63,014 nt of DNA from Vandammella animalimorsus (GCF_002285265.1 NZ_NSJB01000014.1:1-63014), one strand, 5' to 3'; numbered from the stretch's first letter, positions 33,640 to 42,106 are shown. Made by a program: numbers and translations. The notes: a model not told the origin generated them from the sequence alone.

Positions 33640-34233
33640 ATGGCAAACACATCCAAATCCACAACGCCGCTGGGGCTCAAGCTGGGCGCGGCCACGGCCG
33701 CTGCGGTGCTGGCCATCCTGGTGGGCACTGGCGGCTCTGGCCTGATCCCCACCGAGGAGGGGCGGCGCAATCGCGCCTATCTGGACCCGGTAGGCATCCC
33801 CACCATTTGCGAGGGCTGGACGCGCGGCGTGCGCCTGGGCGATTGGGCCAGCGATGCCCAGTGCGATGAGCTGACGCTGCGCGGCATCCATGAGGCCGCC
33901 GACGTGCTGGTGCGCCATGTGCCAGCGCCAGTGGTGGCGCGCATGCCACCGGCCACCATCGCCGCGCTGCTGAGCTTCATTTACAACGTCGGCCCCGGCG
34001 CGGTGGGGCAAAAGGACGGCTTTGTCTGGCTCAAGAGTGGCCGCCACAGCACCATGCTGCGGCTGCTGCAGGCCGGCGATGTGCGCGCCGCCTGCCAGCA
34101 AATGCCGCGCTGGGCCACGGCGCAGGGCAAGCCGCTGCGCGGCCTGAAGCTGCGCCGCCAGCGCGAGATGGCGCTGTGTTTGCAGGATTTGCCTGGCAGT
34201 GGCCAGACCGCCACCGTGCAGGGGGCGCCATGA
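33640..34233 (+). CDS. Phage lysozyme (GH24), SAR-endolysin type
   Basis: The 197-residue muramidase has an N-terminal weakly hydrophobic, Ala/Gly-rich segment (LGAATAAAVLAILVGTGGSG) that fits a signal-arrest-release anchor. The catalytic part follows: Glu in IPTEEGRRNRAYLDPVGIPTICEGWTRG (E-D-T order) and a Cys in TICEG as in P1/21-type SAR lysozymes. Such enzymes are exported by Sec, held inactive at the membrane and released when the membrane is depolarised. It is first gene of the lysis cassette. MANTSK is the natural start; upstream codons are Arg-rich. Confidence 0.88.
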   Translation: MANTSKSTTPLGLKLGAATAAAVLAILVGTGGSGLIPTEEGRRNRAYLDPVGIPTICEGWTRGVRLGDWASDAQCDELTLRGIHEAADVLVRHVPAPVVARMPPATIAALLSFIYNVGPGAVGQKDGFVWLKSGRHSTMLRLLQAGDVRAACQQMPRWATAQGKPLRGLKLRRQREMALCLQDLPGSGQTATVQGAP

Positions 34234-34754
34234 GAGTGCTTGCTGCGCTGGAGCGCTGGGCCGCCGTGGCGCTGCTGCTGGCCTGCCTGGCCCTGGCCGG
34301 GGTGGCCGATTGGCAGATGCGGCGCGCCCGCGCCGCCCGCGCCGAGCTGGCCGCATTGCAAGCGGCGGTGGCCGCGCAAAACGCCCAAGCGGCGCAAACC
34401 CTCCAAACCCTGACCCAAGAGCGCGACGCCGCCCAGGCGCGCGCCGATGCTGCGCACACCTTGCGGGAGCAAACCGATGCACAAAACCAAGCCGAAATCG
34501 CTCGCCTGGCTGGCGAGCTTGAGCGCCGCCCTGTGCGGGTGCGCGTCGTCACCCGCCCCGCTGCCTGTGGGCCAGGTGGTGGTGGCCCCACAGATCACGC
34601 CCCCGCCGGTGCCGACGCTGGTGCAGCAGACGCCAGCGCGGCCATTGGGCTACTTCCGGCGCGAAACGCTGAACGCCTTGCAGCAGTGATTGCCGAGATG
34701 GAGACCGTCAACGCGGCCTATGCATCGTGCCGAGCGCGGCTGCTGCAGCACTGA
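34230..34754 (+). CDS. Rz-like inner-membrane spanin
   Basis: The 174-residue protein has one N-terminal transmembrane helix (WAAVALLLACLALAGVADW) followed by a long Ala/Gln/Glu-rich coiled coil (AELAALQAAVAAQNAQAAQTLQTLTQERDAAQARA in pieces). This is the layout of the i-spanin Rz, which joins with Rz1 to fuse inner and outer membranes at lysis. It overlaps the lysozyme stop by 4 bp and contains the whole Rz1 gene in another frame. Confidence 0.82.
   Translation: MRVLAALERWAAVALLLACLALAGVADWQMRRARAARAELAALQAAVAAQNAQAAQTLQTLTQERDAAQARADAAHTLREQTDAQNQAEIARLAGELERRPVRVRVVTRPAACGPGGGGPTDHAPAGADAGAADASAAIGLLPARNAERLAAVIAEMETVNAAYASCRARLLQH
34477..34689 (+). CDS. Rz1-like outer-membrane lipoprotein spanin, embedded in Rz
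   Basis: The 70-residue protein lies wholly inside the Rz gene in the +1 frame. It has a short signal (KSLAWLASLSAALCGC) with a lipobox-like LCGC, so Cys would be lipidated, and a Pro-rich mature part (PPPVPTLVQQTPARP), as in Rz1. Embedded Rz/Rz1 pairs are known in lambda-like phages. ATG 34477 gives the best signal; an upstream in-frame ATG at 34447 adds ten residues. Confidence 0.8.
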   Translation: MHKTKPKSLAWLASLSAALCGCASSPAPLPVGQVVVAPQITPPPVPTLVQQTPARPLGYFRRETLNALQQ

Positions 34755-34789
34755 GAACAACCCCCTCCCACCACCACACGCAAACCACC

Positions 34790-35107
34790 ATGCCATTGGA
34801 AAAAGAAGAACTGCTGTTGCTGGGCAAGATGGACGGCAAGCTCGACTCCATCACCAGCCACCTCAACCGCCAGGACAAGCGCCTGGTCGAGCTGGATCAA
34901 AAGGTCGATGTGGGCCTGCATCGCCTTGATGACAAGATCGAATCGAACCACGTGGCCACGCGCGCGCAGATCGCCGAGCTGGACAAGCGCCTGCGCGACG
35001 TGGAGAAAAAGTCCGCCGTGGTCGGGGCCGTGGGCGGCAGCGCCGCTGGCGTGGGCGTGGCGCTGATCGTCGAGGCGGCAAAGAACTGGCTGCGCGGGGG
35101 GCTGTGA
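34790..35107 (+). CDS. Coiled-coil protein with C-terminal membrane segment
   Basis: The 105-residue protein has a long charged helix (LEKEELLLLGKMDGKLDSITSHLNRQDKRLVELDQK in pieces) then a Gly/Ala/Val-rich hydrophobic segment near residues 78-97 (AVVGAVGGSAAGVGVALIVEA). The layout recalls small Mu-like phage membrane proteins and some holin-like or hemolysin-XhlA-type proteins. It lies between the spanins and the terminase, so it is one of two holin candidates. The stop abuts the next start. Confidence 0.65.
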   Translation: MPLEKEELLLLGKMDGKLDSITSHLNRQDKRLVELDQKVDVGLHRLDDKIESNHVATRAQIAELDKRLRDVEKKSAVVGAVGGSAAGVGVALIVEAAKNWLRGGL

Positions 35108-35608
35108 ATGGCGCACCCGCAGGAAAAGCGCACCCAGCTGCGCAGCCTGTACGTGTACCAGCGCCTGCCGATGGACGCGGCCTGCGCCAAGGCGGGCGTG
35201 GCGCGCGGCACGGCCAACCGCTGGAAAAAAGAGGCATCAATCGCTGGTGATGACTGGGATAAAGCCCGCGCCGCAGTGGCGTTGGGCGATGAAAACATGT
35301 CGTCGCTGGCGCAAAAGCTGCTGGAGGATTACCTGGTGCAGCACCAGCACACCATGGACCTGCTGCGCGAGGCAGAGGGCATGAGCGCGCGCGAGCGGGC
35401 CGAGACGCTGGCGAGCATGAGCGATTCGTTTAATAAAACGATGAACTCGTTCAAAAGGCTTTCGCCCGAGATCAACAAGCAGTCCATCGCGCTGGACGTG
35501 CTGCAGCGCCTGGTGGCGTTTGCGCAGCAACAGCACCCAGGCCATGTGCAGATGCTGCTGGATCTGCTGGAGCCCTTCGGGTCAGAGCTGGCGAGGGCGT
35601 ATGGATAA
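35108..35608 (+). CDS. DUF1804 protein, probable small terminase subunit
   Basis: The 166-residue protein has an N-terminal HTH (LRSLYVYQRLPMDAACAKAGVARGTANRWK) and a helical remainder (NKTMNSFKRLSPEINKQSIALDVLQRLVAF), typical of DUF1804 proteins that precede the large terminase in Mu-like phages (gp27 position). It should recognise phage DNA for packaging. Confidence 0.8.
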   Translation: MAHPQEKRTQLRSLYVYQRLPMDAACAKAGVARGTANRWKKEASIAGDDWDKARAAVALGDENMSSLAQKLLEDYLVQHQHTMDLLREAEGMSARERAETLASMSDSFNKTMNSFKRLSPEINKQSIALDVLQRLVAFAQQQHPGHVQMLLDLLEPFGSELARAYG

Positions 35609-35750
35609 CTGGGCTTTCGTGCTGGTGTTGCTGCGCCTGGCGCTGCTGTTTGTTGGCGCAGTGGTTGTTCTGATGTGGTTGGCTGGATGCCTGGGCCTGG
35701 CCGATTTCCGACTGATTTTTGTCGTGCCGGAGGTCGCTGGCCATGGCTAA
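35601..35750 (+). CDS. Very small membrane protein (holin candidate)
   Basis: The 49-residue protein has a single long hydrophobic stretch (AFVLVLLRLALLFVGAVVVLM) and a short tail. It starts inside the end of the DUF1804 gene and ends inside the start of the large terminase gene, so the three are tightly packed. No clear ribosome site is visible. A pinholin-type partner for the SAR lysozyme is possible but unproven. Confidence 0.5.
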   Translation: MDNWAFVLVLLRLALLFVGAVVVLMWLAGCLGLADFRLIFVVPEVAGHG

Positions 35751-37410
35751 AACCAGCAAGGAGTTTTTACAGGGCCTGGCCCAGCTGGCCGAGGATTTGC
35801 GCCGCCAGGTCGATGCAAACCTGGACGGCTGGGACATCAGCCCCGCTGCCGTGGCCGAGCGCCGCCGCCGGGTGTTTGACCCCATTGGCGGCTACGAGTT
35901 TTGGGATCGCACCTACTTCCCGCACTACGGCCAGGCCGAGCCATCGCAGTTGCACCGCTACCTGTACGAGCGCCTGCCGCGCTTGGTCGAAAACCCCGCC
36001 GGGCAGCGTGATGCCATTGCCGCGCCGCGCGGCGAGGCCAAATCGACCAAAGTCAGCATGTCGTTTGTGTTGTGGTGCATCGTCACCGGGCGCAAGTGGT
36101 ACGCGGTGATCATCATGGATGCGTTCGAGCAGGCCGCTGAGATGCTGGAGGCCATCAAAGCGGAGTTGGAGGCCAACCCGCGCATTGCTGGCGACTTCCC
36201 CGAGGCCGCAGGTCAGGGCCGCGTGTGGCGTGCGGGCGTGATCGTCACGGCCAACGGCCGCAAGGTGGAGGCATTTGGCAGCGCCAAAAAAATCCGGGGC
36301 CGTCGCCACGGCGCGCACCGGCCAGACCTGGCCATCATGGACGACATCGAAAACGATGAGAACGTGGCCCAGCCCGCCCAGCGCGACAAGCTGGAGGCGT
36401 TCGTGACCAAGGGCGTGCTCAACCTGGGCCCGCCCGATGACAGCATGGACGCCATCATCATCGGCACGGTGCTGATGTACGACAGCGTGCTCAGCCGGTT
36501 TTTGCGCAATCCGCTGTGGCATCGCAAGGTGTTCAAGGCCGTTCTGCAATGGCCCGAGCGCATGGATTTGTGGGAGGAGTTTGAGCGGCTCTTGCTCAAC
36601 GCCGACACCCCTGCCGATGGCATGGCGGCCGCGATGGCGTTGTACGAGGCCAACCGCGCCGAGATGGACGCGGGCGCGCAGGTGAGCTGGCCAGCGGTGC
36701 GGCCGCTGGTGCAGCTGATGATCAAGCGCGCGCGCGAGGGGCATACCGCGTTCGATTCCGAGCAGCAAAACGACCCGACCGCAGGCGATGACGCCCCCTT
36801 TGCCAACAGCATCCAGTTCTGGGTATCACGTCTGGACAGCTGGATTTTTTACGGAGCCTGCGATCCCTCGCTGGGCAAGGCCGGCGGCGGGCGCGACCCC
36901 TCGGCCATTGGCGTGGGCGGCTACAACCGCGAGACGGGCGTGCTGGATGTGGTGGAGGCCAGGATTCGCAAACGCACGCCCGACCGCATCATCAGCGACG
37001 TCATCGAGATGCAGCGCGAGTACCAATGCCGCGTGTGGGGCGTGGAGAGCGTGCAGTTTCAGGAGTTTTTGCGCACCGAGCTGGTCAAACGCTCTGCCGC
37101 GCTGGGCGTGCCCGTGCCGGCGCGCGGGGTGATCCCGTTGGCGGACAAACAACTGCGCATCGAGAGCCTGCAGCCGCACATGCACAACGGGCTGATCCGC
37201 TTGCACAGCAGCCAGAGCACGCTGATCAACCAGTTTCGGCATTTCCCAAAAGCGGATCATGACGACGGGCCGGACATGGTGGTAGTGCTGTGGATGCTGG
37301 CTGTGAGCGGCGGCCTGGCCGCTGCGGCGCAGAGCAGCAGCAACGGGCCAGAGCGCAGCGCCGCCGAGCGCTATGGCCGCACGGCGCAGCGGATGTTCAG
37401 GAGGACGTGA
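35743..37410 (+). CDS. Terminase large subunit
   Basis: The 555-residue packaging motor has an ATPase part with Walker A-like APRGEAKST, Walker B LAIMDDIEND and a coupling motif, then a nuclease part with an Asp in YGACDPSLGK and later acidic residues (MEWGVESVQF-like; DDGPDMVVVLWML). It cuts phage DNA and drives it into the head; in Mu-like phages it packages phage with flanking host DNA. MAKTSK after GGAGGTCGCTGGCC is the start. The stop overlaps the next gene start by one base. Confidence 0.9.
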   Translation: MAKTSKEFLQGLAQLAEDLRRQVDANLDGWDISPAAVAERRRRVFDPIGGYEFWDRTYFPHYGQAEPSQLHRYLYERLPRLVENPAGQRDAIAAPRGEAKSTKVSMSFVLWCIVTGRKWYAVIIMDAFEQAAEMLEAIKAELEANPRIAGDFPEAAGQGRVWRAGVIVTANGRKVEAFGSAKKIRGRRHGAHRPDLAIMDDIENDENVAQPAQRDKLEAFVTKGVLNLGPPDDSMDAIIIGTVLMYDSVLSRFLRNPLWHRKVFKAVLQWPERMDLWEEFERLLLNADTPADGMAAAMALYEANRAEMDAGAQVSWPAVRPLVQLMIKRAREGHTAFDSEQQNDPTAGDDAPFANSIQFWVSRLDSWIFYGACDPSLGKAGGGRDPSAIGVGGYNRETGVLDVVEARIRKRTPDRIISDVIEMQREYQCRVWGVESVQFQEFLRTELVKRSAALGVPVPARGVIPLADKQLRIESLQPHMHNGLIRLHSSQSTLINQFRHFPKADHDDGPDMVVVLWMLAVSGGLAAAAQSSSNGPERSAAERYGRTAQRMFRRT

Positions 37411-37991
37411 TGGTGTCCATCCTTTTTGCGCGCACCGACAGCAACTACAAGTATTTGACGGGGGTTGACGTATGGGACATGCCTCGGGATGCCCGCCGCT
37501 GGCCTGGCGGCAATCCTGTCGTGGCTCACCCGCCATGCCGGGCCTGGGGGCGCCTGCGGCAATTTGCCCGGCCCAGGCCTGACGAGGCCGGGCTGGCCCT
37601 TTGGGCCGTGCAACAGGTGCGGCAATGGGGCGGTGTGCTGGAGCACCCCCAGGGATCCCTGCTGTGGCGGGCTGCCCATATGCCCCCGCCTGGCATGCGC
37701 GATGCCTGGGGTGGATGGACGCTGCCCATCCACCAGCACTGGTGGGGCCACAGGGCGCAAAAGGCGACCTGGCTCTACATCGTGGGCTGCGATCCGCGTG
37801 CTATCCCTGCAATGCCCATTGCCCTGGGCCAGCCCACACATGTGGTCGCCAGCCGAAGACGCGGGCGGCCTGAAATCACGAAGGCCGAACGCGAGCACAC
37901 GCCGCTGGCGCTGGCCATGTGGCTGGTTGATCTGGCCAGCCGTTGCACACCACACGAATGCTACGGCCGCACGGCGCGGCGAGGAGGATGA
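37410..37991 (+). CDS. Phage protein with methyltransferase-like PPC motif
   Basis: The 193-residue protein contains VVAHPPCRAWGRLRQFA and GGVLEHPQGSLLW. These recall the catalytic PPC and ENP-like motifs of cytosine-C5 methyltransferases, but there is no SAM-binding FxGxG motif and the length is too short for a full enzyme. It may be a degenerate or compact relative; similar small proteins occur in other phages. It sits inside the head-gene block between terminase and portal. Its start overlaps the terminase stop. Confidence 0.6.
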   Translation: MVSILFARTDSNYKYLTGVDVWDMPRDARRWPGGNPVVAHPPCRAWGRLRQFARPRPDEAGLALWAVQQVRQWGGVLEHPQGSLLWRAAHMPPPGMRDAWGGWTLPIHQHWWGHRAQKATWLYIVGCDPRAIPAMPIALGQPTHVVASRRRGRPEITKAEREHTPLALAMWLVDLASRCTPHECYGRTARRGG

Positions 37992-37992
37992 G

Positions 37993-38598
37993 ATGAAATC
38001 TGATTCGGTGATTTACATGATCGAGAGCGACCCGGCGTTATCGCTGATCAAGCGCCACATTGCAGAGCGCAAGCGGGCATTGGCAGAAGCCAAGGTGCTG
38101 GCCGATGAGTATGGGGCCACGCATTGCTCGTTTAATCATCTGGATGGGCGCTTGGTTTCGCTGGGGTTTGAGGGCGAGCCGCACCCACAGTTCAAGAGGC
38201 CAAAAAATGGGCACTGCTACCCCAAAAAAGGCAGCGAGGCGGCGGCCAAGTTCGCGGCGCTGCAGGGCTATGAATACAGCTGCACCGTCATTTCGCAGGC
38301 TTTGGGTGTGCCTCTGTCTCTGCGCTGGGATCAACCGGATGATGGCAGCCGGGGGTGGATGAATATCGGCTCGCCGTTTCAGGAGTGCGGCTGGCTGTAC
38401 CTTAGCGAAGATGGCCCCTATGCCCTGTGGATCCCCAATGTGCAGGCAGCAATCGAGCATCTGCATCAGCAGGGCAAAACGGTTGACCCGCCGGCATTCG
38501 ACATGCAGCTGCCCGGTTGCCGGCGCGTGCTGCGCGAAGAGTGGGATTTGCTGGTGGCGCAGCACAAACTGAAGCAGGCGCAGGAGGCCCAGCCATGA
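37993..38598 (+). CDS. Hypothetical phage protein in the head block
   Basis: The 201-residue protein has an N-terminal helix (LSLIKRHIAERKRALAEAKVLADEYGATHCSF) and a central region with FKRPKNGHCYPKKGSEAAAKF and a C-terminal helix. I recognise no family. It follows the PPC-motif gene by one base after its stop. Lower GC than its neighbours suggests it is an accessory insertion rather than a structural gene. Confidence 0.6.
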   Translation: MKSDSVIYMIESDPALSLIKRHIAERKRALAEAKVLADEYGATHCSFNHLDGRLVSLGFEGEPHPQFKRPKNGHCYPKKGSEAAAKFAALQGYEYSCTVISQALGVPLSLRWDQPDDGSRGWMNIGSPFQECGWLYLSEDGPYALWIPNVQAAIEHLHQQGKTVDPPAFDMQLPGCRRVLREEWDLLVAQHKLKQAQEAQP

Positions 38599-38777
38599 GC
38601 CAGGCGCGCGACGATTACTACTACATCCTGGGCGCCATTGCCGCATTGCCCGAGGCCGACCAGCGCGGCGTGCAGCAGGCCGCCCAGGCGCTGCGCGAAC
38701 TGCTGGCGCGCACTGGCGACCACGGCCGCCTGGCCCTGGCGCTGGTGGGCGCGCAGGTGCGTTTGGAGGACGATTGA
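38595..38777 (+). CDS. Small helical phage protein before the portal gene
   Basis: The 60-residue all-helical protein (YILGAIAALPEADQRGVQQAAQALRELLA) overlaps its neighbours at both ends (ATGA at the start, one base at the portal ATG). The size and position are typical of small conserved genes ahead of the portal in Mu-like phages. Function unknown. Confidence 0.6.
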   Translation: MSQARDDYYYILGAIAALPEADQRGVQQAAQALRELLARTGDHGRLALALVGAQVRLEDD

Positions 38778-40270
38778 TGAGCTGGATCGGCAAACTGCTG
38801 GGCCGCAGCCCCGCGACACCGCCCGTGCCTGCCGTGCCTGCCGTGCCTGCCGTGCCGGCTGCGCCGCCTGCGGCCGCCGCCCGGCTGGCCGAGGCCGCGC
38901 CAGGCCATGAAGCCGGCTGGCGCCGCCTGAGCGGCGAGGGCCAGGGCAACCAGAACGAGCGCGACCTCAGCCCCATGGCCCAGGGCCGCATGCAAAAACT
39001 GGCCGAGCACCTGTGGCAAGCCAATGTGCTGGCCAATCGGCTGATCGAGCTGCCGCTGGCCTATTTGCTGGCCGAGGGCGTGACGCTGCAGGCGGCCGAT
39101 GAGCAGCAGCAGGCCGTGCTGGATCGGCACTGGTTTGACCCCATCAACAACTGGCCGGCCAAGCTGGAAGCGCGCGTGCGCGCCCTGGCCTTGCTGGGCG
39201 AGCAGTGCTACACGGCCCATGTGGGGCCGGACGGCATGGTGCGCCTGGGCTATCTGGACCCGCGCCGCATCGCCCAGGTGGTGATGGACCCGGACAACCC
39301 CGAGCAGCCCATCGGCGTGGTCACGCAACGCGATGCGCGCGGCCGCTATCACAAGTACAAGGTCATCGTGCTGGGCGACGATGAGCTGCTGTTCTCGCGC
39401 CGCACGGCGCAGATCCGCGCTGAGGATTTCGCCGACGGCGAGTGCTTTTTGCTGCAGCTCAACAAGCTGCCAGACGGCAGCCGGGGTCGCTCCGATCTGC
39501 TGGGGCAAATGGATTGGCTGGACGCCTACGATGAGTTCCTGTTTGGCGAACTCGACCGCATTGCGGATCTGCGCCGCTTTGTGTGGGACATCACCATGCA
39601 GGGCGCAGACCAGGAGGCCGTGGAGGCCTACCAGAAAACGTTCGTCCCGCCCAGCAGCAATGGCGCATTCGTTCACAACGAAAGCATGACGCTGGAGCCC
39701 AAGTCGCCCGCACTGCACGCGGCCGACACCAGCGAAAGCGCGCGGCTGCTGCGCAACCACGTGCTGGGCGGCAGCACCTTCCCGGAGCACTGGTTTGGCG
39801 GCGCCGCCGATGCCAACCGGGCCATTGGCGAGAGCATGAGCGAGCCGACCTTCAAGGTTTACACCTCGCGCCAAAACCGCCTCAAACTCTTTTTGGAGGA
39901 GATTGGCCGCTACGTGCTGTGGAAATCCAGCCAGCAGGCGGCCACGCCCGATTGGAGCGACCCGCGCTGGCATGTGACCGCCGTGTTCCCCGAGTTGGCC
40001 AACCGCGACGTGACCAAATTTGCCGCCGCGCTGCAATCGGTGGTGGCCGCTGCCATGCTGGCCATCGACAAGGGCCTGCTGACCGAGGAGACGGCCCTGA
40101 AAATCGTCGCCGACGTGGCCAGCCGCTTTGGGCAGGAGATCGACCCGGCTGCCGAACTGGAAGCTGCGCGCGCCCAGGCCGAGCAGCGCGCGGCCGAGCA
40201 GGCCCAGCGCGACACCTACCGCGCGCCGCGCGCCCTGGCCAGCGCCGTGGATGAGGCTGGGCGCGCCTGA
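38777..40270 (+). CDS. Portal protein
   Basis: The 497-residue protein lies between terminase and MuF, the portal position. Supporting pieces: LANRLIELPLAYLLAEGVTLQA, RVRALALLGEQCYTAHVGPDGMVRLGYLDPRRI, DEFLFGELDRIADLRRFVWDITMQGAD, and FPEHWFGGAADANRAIGESMSEPTFK. The portal forms the dodecameric DNA gate at one head vertex. Near the N-terminus a 9-base tandem repeat encodes Pro-Ala-Val units. ATG 38777 is used; a TTG one codon upstream is less likely. Confidence 0.85.
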   Translation: MSWIGKLLGRSPATPPVPAVPAVPAVPAAPPAAAARLAEAAPGHEAGWRRLSGEGQGNQNERDLSPMAQGRMQKLAEHLWQANVLANRLIELPLAYLLAEGVTLQAADEQQQAVLDRHWFDPINNWPAKLEARVRALALLGEQCYTAHVGPDGMVRLGYLDPRRIAQVVMDPDNPEQPIGVVTQRDARGRYHKYKVIVLGDDELLFSRRTAQIRAEDFADGECFLLQLNKLPDGSRGRSDLLGQMDWLDAYDEFLFGELDRIADLRRFVWDITMQGADQEAVEAYQKTFVPPSSNGAFVHNESMTLEPKSPALHAADTSESARLLRNHVLGGSTFPEHWFGGAADANRAIGESMSEPTFKVYTSRQNRLKLFLEEIGRYVLWKSSQQAATPDWSDPRWHVTAVFPELANRDVTKFAAALQSVVAAAMLAIDKGLLTEETALKIVADVASRFGQEIDPAAELEAARAQAEQRAAEQAQRDTYRAPRALASAVDEAGRA

Positions 40271-41616
40271 TGACTGACAGCCCCAAGCCCAGCGCCGAAC
40301 CCAGCGCCGAGCAGCGAGATTTCGAACGCGCACTGCTGCAGCTGTTGACCGAGCGCGGCCAACTGCTGCGCGCCCAACAGCAACGCGTGCTGGAGCTGCT
40401 GCAGGCCGCGCGCGGCGACATCCTGGCGCTGCTGGCCGAGCAGCCTGCCGATTGGCAGCAGCTGCAGCTCAGCCAGGTCATGGCGCAGATCGACGCCATC
40501 CTGGGCGGGGCCACCAGCGCCGCCAGCGCGGCAACCGCCGCCGGCATGGGGGCGGCGCTGACGCTGGGCCAGGAGCTGGTGGACAGGCCGCTGGCCGCCA
40601 TCGGCACCCGGCTGGACGCCGTACTGCCCGTGCAAAACACCCACTTCCTGGCCGCGCTGCGCCAGTTTGTCGCTGGCCGCCTGGCCGACGTAGGCCATGT
40701 GGCCCATGGCCAGATCGACCGCGCGCTGGCCCTGGCGCTGATTGGCGGGCACACGCCCCACCAGGCCATACAGCAGGTGCAGCAGGCCCTGGGCGGGGCC
40801 GCCCAGGCGCGCGCGGCCACCATCGTGCGCACCGAGCTGGGCAGGGCATTTGCCGTGGGTGCCGATCAGCGCCTGCGCCAGGCTGCGGCCCTGGTGCCCG
40901 GACTGCACAAGCAATGGCGGCGCAGCGGCAAAATCCACAGCCGCTGGCAGCACGACCTGGTCGATGGCCAGGTCGTGGCGCACGACAAGCCGTTTCGCGT
41001 GCCGAATCCGGGCGGCGGCGTGGATCTGATGATGCACCCGCACGACCCGGCCGCCCCGGCCGAGCAGGTCATCAACTGCGGCTGCCTGGCCATCCCCTGG
41101 ATGGCGCATTGGCAGGTGCAGCGCCCAGGCGCACAACCCTTCAGCCAGCGCGAGCTGGAGCTGCACCCGGCCAAGGCCGAATTGGATCGCCAGGCCAAGG
41201 CGGCGGGGTGGCGGCAGGAGCCGCTGCCGGGGGCCAAGGATGCGGTGATTCCCAGGGCGAAGATTTTGGATTACTCGCTCAACCCCGAGCATCCCAAGGG
41301 CGGCCACAAGGCGCGCGTGCTGCAATCCATGTTGGGGTTCAGCCTGGAGAACGCCGACGCATTCGAACAGGCTCTGCGTCAAGGGTTGCTTGTGACACCG
41401 GCCGCGCTGCAAGAGGAATCTGAGATTGATGTGAAAAACAACCAGCGCCGCCACAAAGTGATGATGTCTATCACTGGCCCCAATGGCGGGCAAGCCATTG
41501 TGACAACGGCCTGGAAAATCCATAATGATGATCCGCTGCAGATACCGCATTTGGTCTCAGCGTACATCGACACCAGGCTCAACAAGAAAATCTTGGGGAA
41601 GAAGGAAAAGTCATGA
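40270..41616 (+). CDS. MuF head-morphogenesis protein fused to a C-terminal toxin-like domain
   Basis: The 448-residue protein has two parts. Residues 1 to about 270 are the MuF minor head domain (IVRTELGRAFAVGADQRLRQA; HSRWQHDLVDGQVV; VINCGCLAIPW). After a linker, residues about 325-448 form a separate domain (AKILDYSLNPEHPKGGHKAR; LENADAFEQALRQGLL; QAIVTTAWKIHNDDPLQIPHL). It resembles, from memory, the DUF6883 module found at the C-terminus of polymorphic toxins. The DNA of this second part drops clearly in GC, marking a swapped module. The next gene overlaps it by 4 bp and looks like a DUF4926 immunity protein. MuF-linked toxins are known in prophages, mainly of Firmicutes; the toxin could be delivered with the phage genome or released at lysis (inference). 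Confidence 0.82.
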   Translation: MTDSPKPSAEPSAEQRDFERALLQLLTERGQLLRAQQQRVLELLQAARGDILALLAEQPADWQQLQLSQVMAQIDAILGGATSAASAATAAGMGAALTLGQELVDRPLAAIGTRLDAVLPVQNTHFLAALRQFVAGRLADVGHVAHGQIDRALALALIGGHTPHQAIQQVQQALGGAAQARAATIVRTELGRAFAVGADQRLRQAAALVPGLHKQWRRSGKIHSRWQHDLVDGQVVAHDKPFRVPNPGGGVDLMMHPHDPAAPAEQVINCGCLAIPWMAHWQVQRPGAQPFSQRELELHPAKAELDRQAKAAGWRQEPLPGAKDAVIPRAKILDYSLNPEHPKGGHKARVLQSMLGFSLENADAFEQALRQGLLVTPAALQEESEIDVKNNQRRHKVMMSITGPNGGQAIVTTAWKIHNDDPLQIPHLVSAYIDTRLNKKILGKKEKS

Positions 41617-41834
41617 CACACAAGTTCCGAGAGTTCCAGGTCGTCAAGGCCGCACGCGAGCTGCCCGCTGAAGGTGATGATCCGTTTGTTCCCGAGGGCT
41701 GTGAAGGCACGGTGCTGGATGTCCTCGAGTACGGCTACATCGTCGATTTCGTGGACGATGAGGGGGAGACACTGGCACTGCGCACCGTCCATGAGCATGA
41801 TTTGGCAGACCTCGAGGTGCGTCAGGCGGCCTAA
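41613..41834 (+). CDS. DUF4926-like putative immunity protein
   Basis: The 73-residue, acidic protein is a small beta-barrel-type domain (FQVVKAARELPAEG, GCEGTVLDVLEYGYIVDFVDDEGETLAL, VHEHDLADLEV). This matches my memory of DUF4926 proteins, which often sit directly after DUF6883-type toxin domains and are predicted immunity proteins. Overlap by 4 bp with the MuF-toxin stop and the same lower GC support one transferred toxin-immunity unit. It should bind and neutralise the C-terminal domain of the preceding protein, protecting the lysogen. Confidence 0.75.
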   Translation: MTHKFREFQVVKAARELPAEGDDPFVPEGCEGTVLDVLEYGYIVDFVDDEGETLALRTVHEHDLADLEVRQAA

Positions 41835-42026
41835 AAACCGCCAGTCAGAGAAAAACAGCCCTACAGCGCGTTTTTGCTTATTGCCGCACCCCATGTACCA
41901 CCCAACACCAAACGGCGCGAGTTAAACGGCGGTTAAACGCCTTGGCGGGCGTTTGCGACGCGCAGGCGCGGCGCGGATGAGGCCCGCGGCGGTCTCGACA
42001 GCAAAATCCCCCTACCTCTAGACCAC

Positions 42027-42057
42027 AGGCCAGCGTTTGCTGGCCTTAATTGTTTGC
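42027..42057 (+). terminator. Late-region hairpin element, copy 2
   Basis: The same 8-base stem AGGCCAGC/GCTGGCCT, loop GTTT, then TAATTGTTTGC. It lies in the 272-base gap after the toxin-immunity pair, 50 bases before the next gene. The rest of the gap has a lower-GC stretch with repeated TTAAACG motifs and no recognisable gene. Confidence 0.75.
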
Positions 42058-42106
42058 GCGCCCATCGGCACCATGCGGCCATCGACAAACAACCGATGGT
42101 GAGCGC

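Noticed and set aside
37410-37991. Functional cytosine-C5 DNA methyltransferase
   Set aside because: Only PPC- and ENP-like motifs are visible; no SAM-binding motif and only 193 residues.
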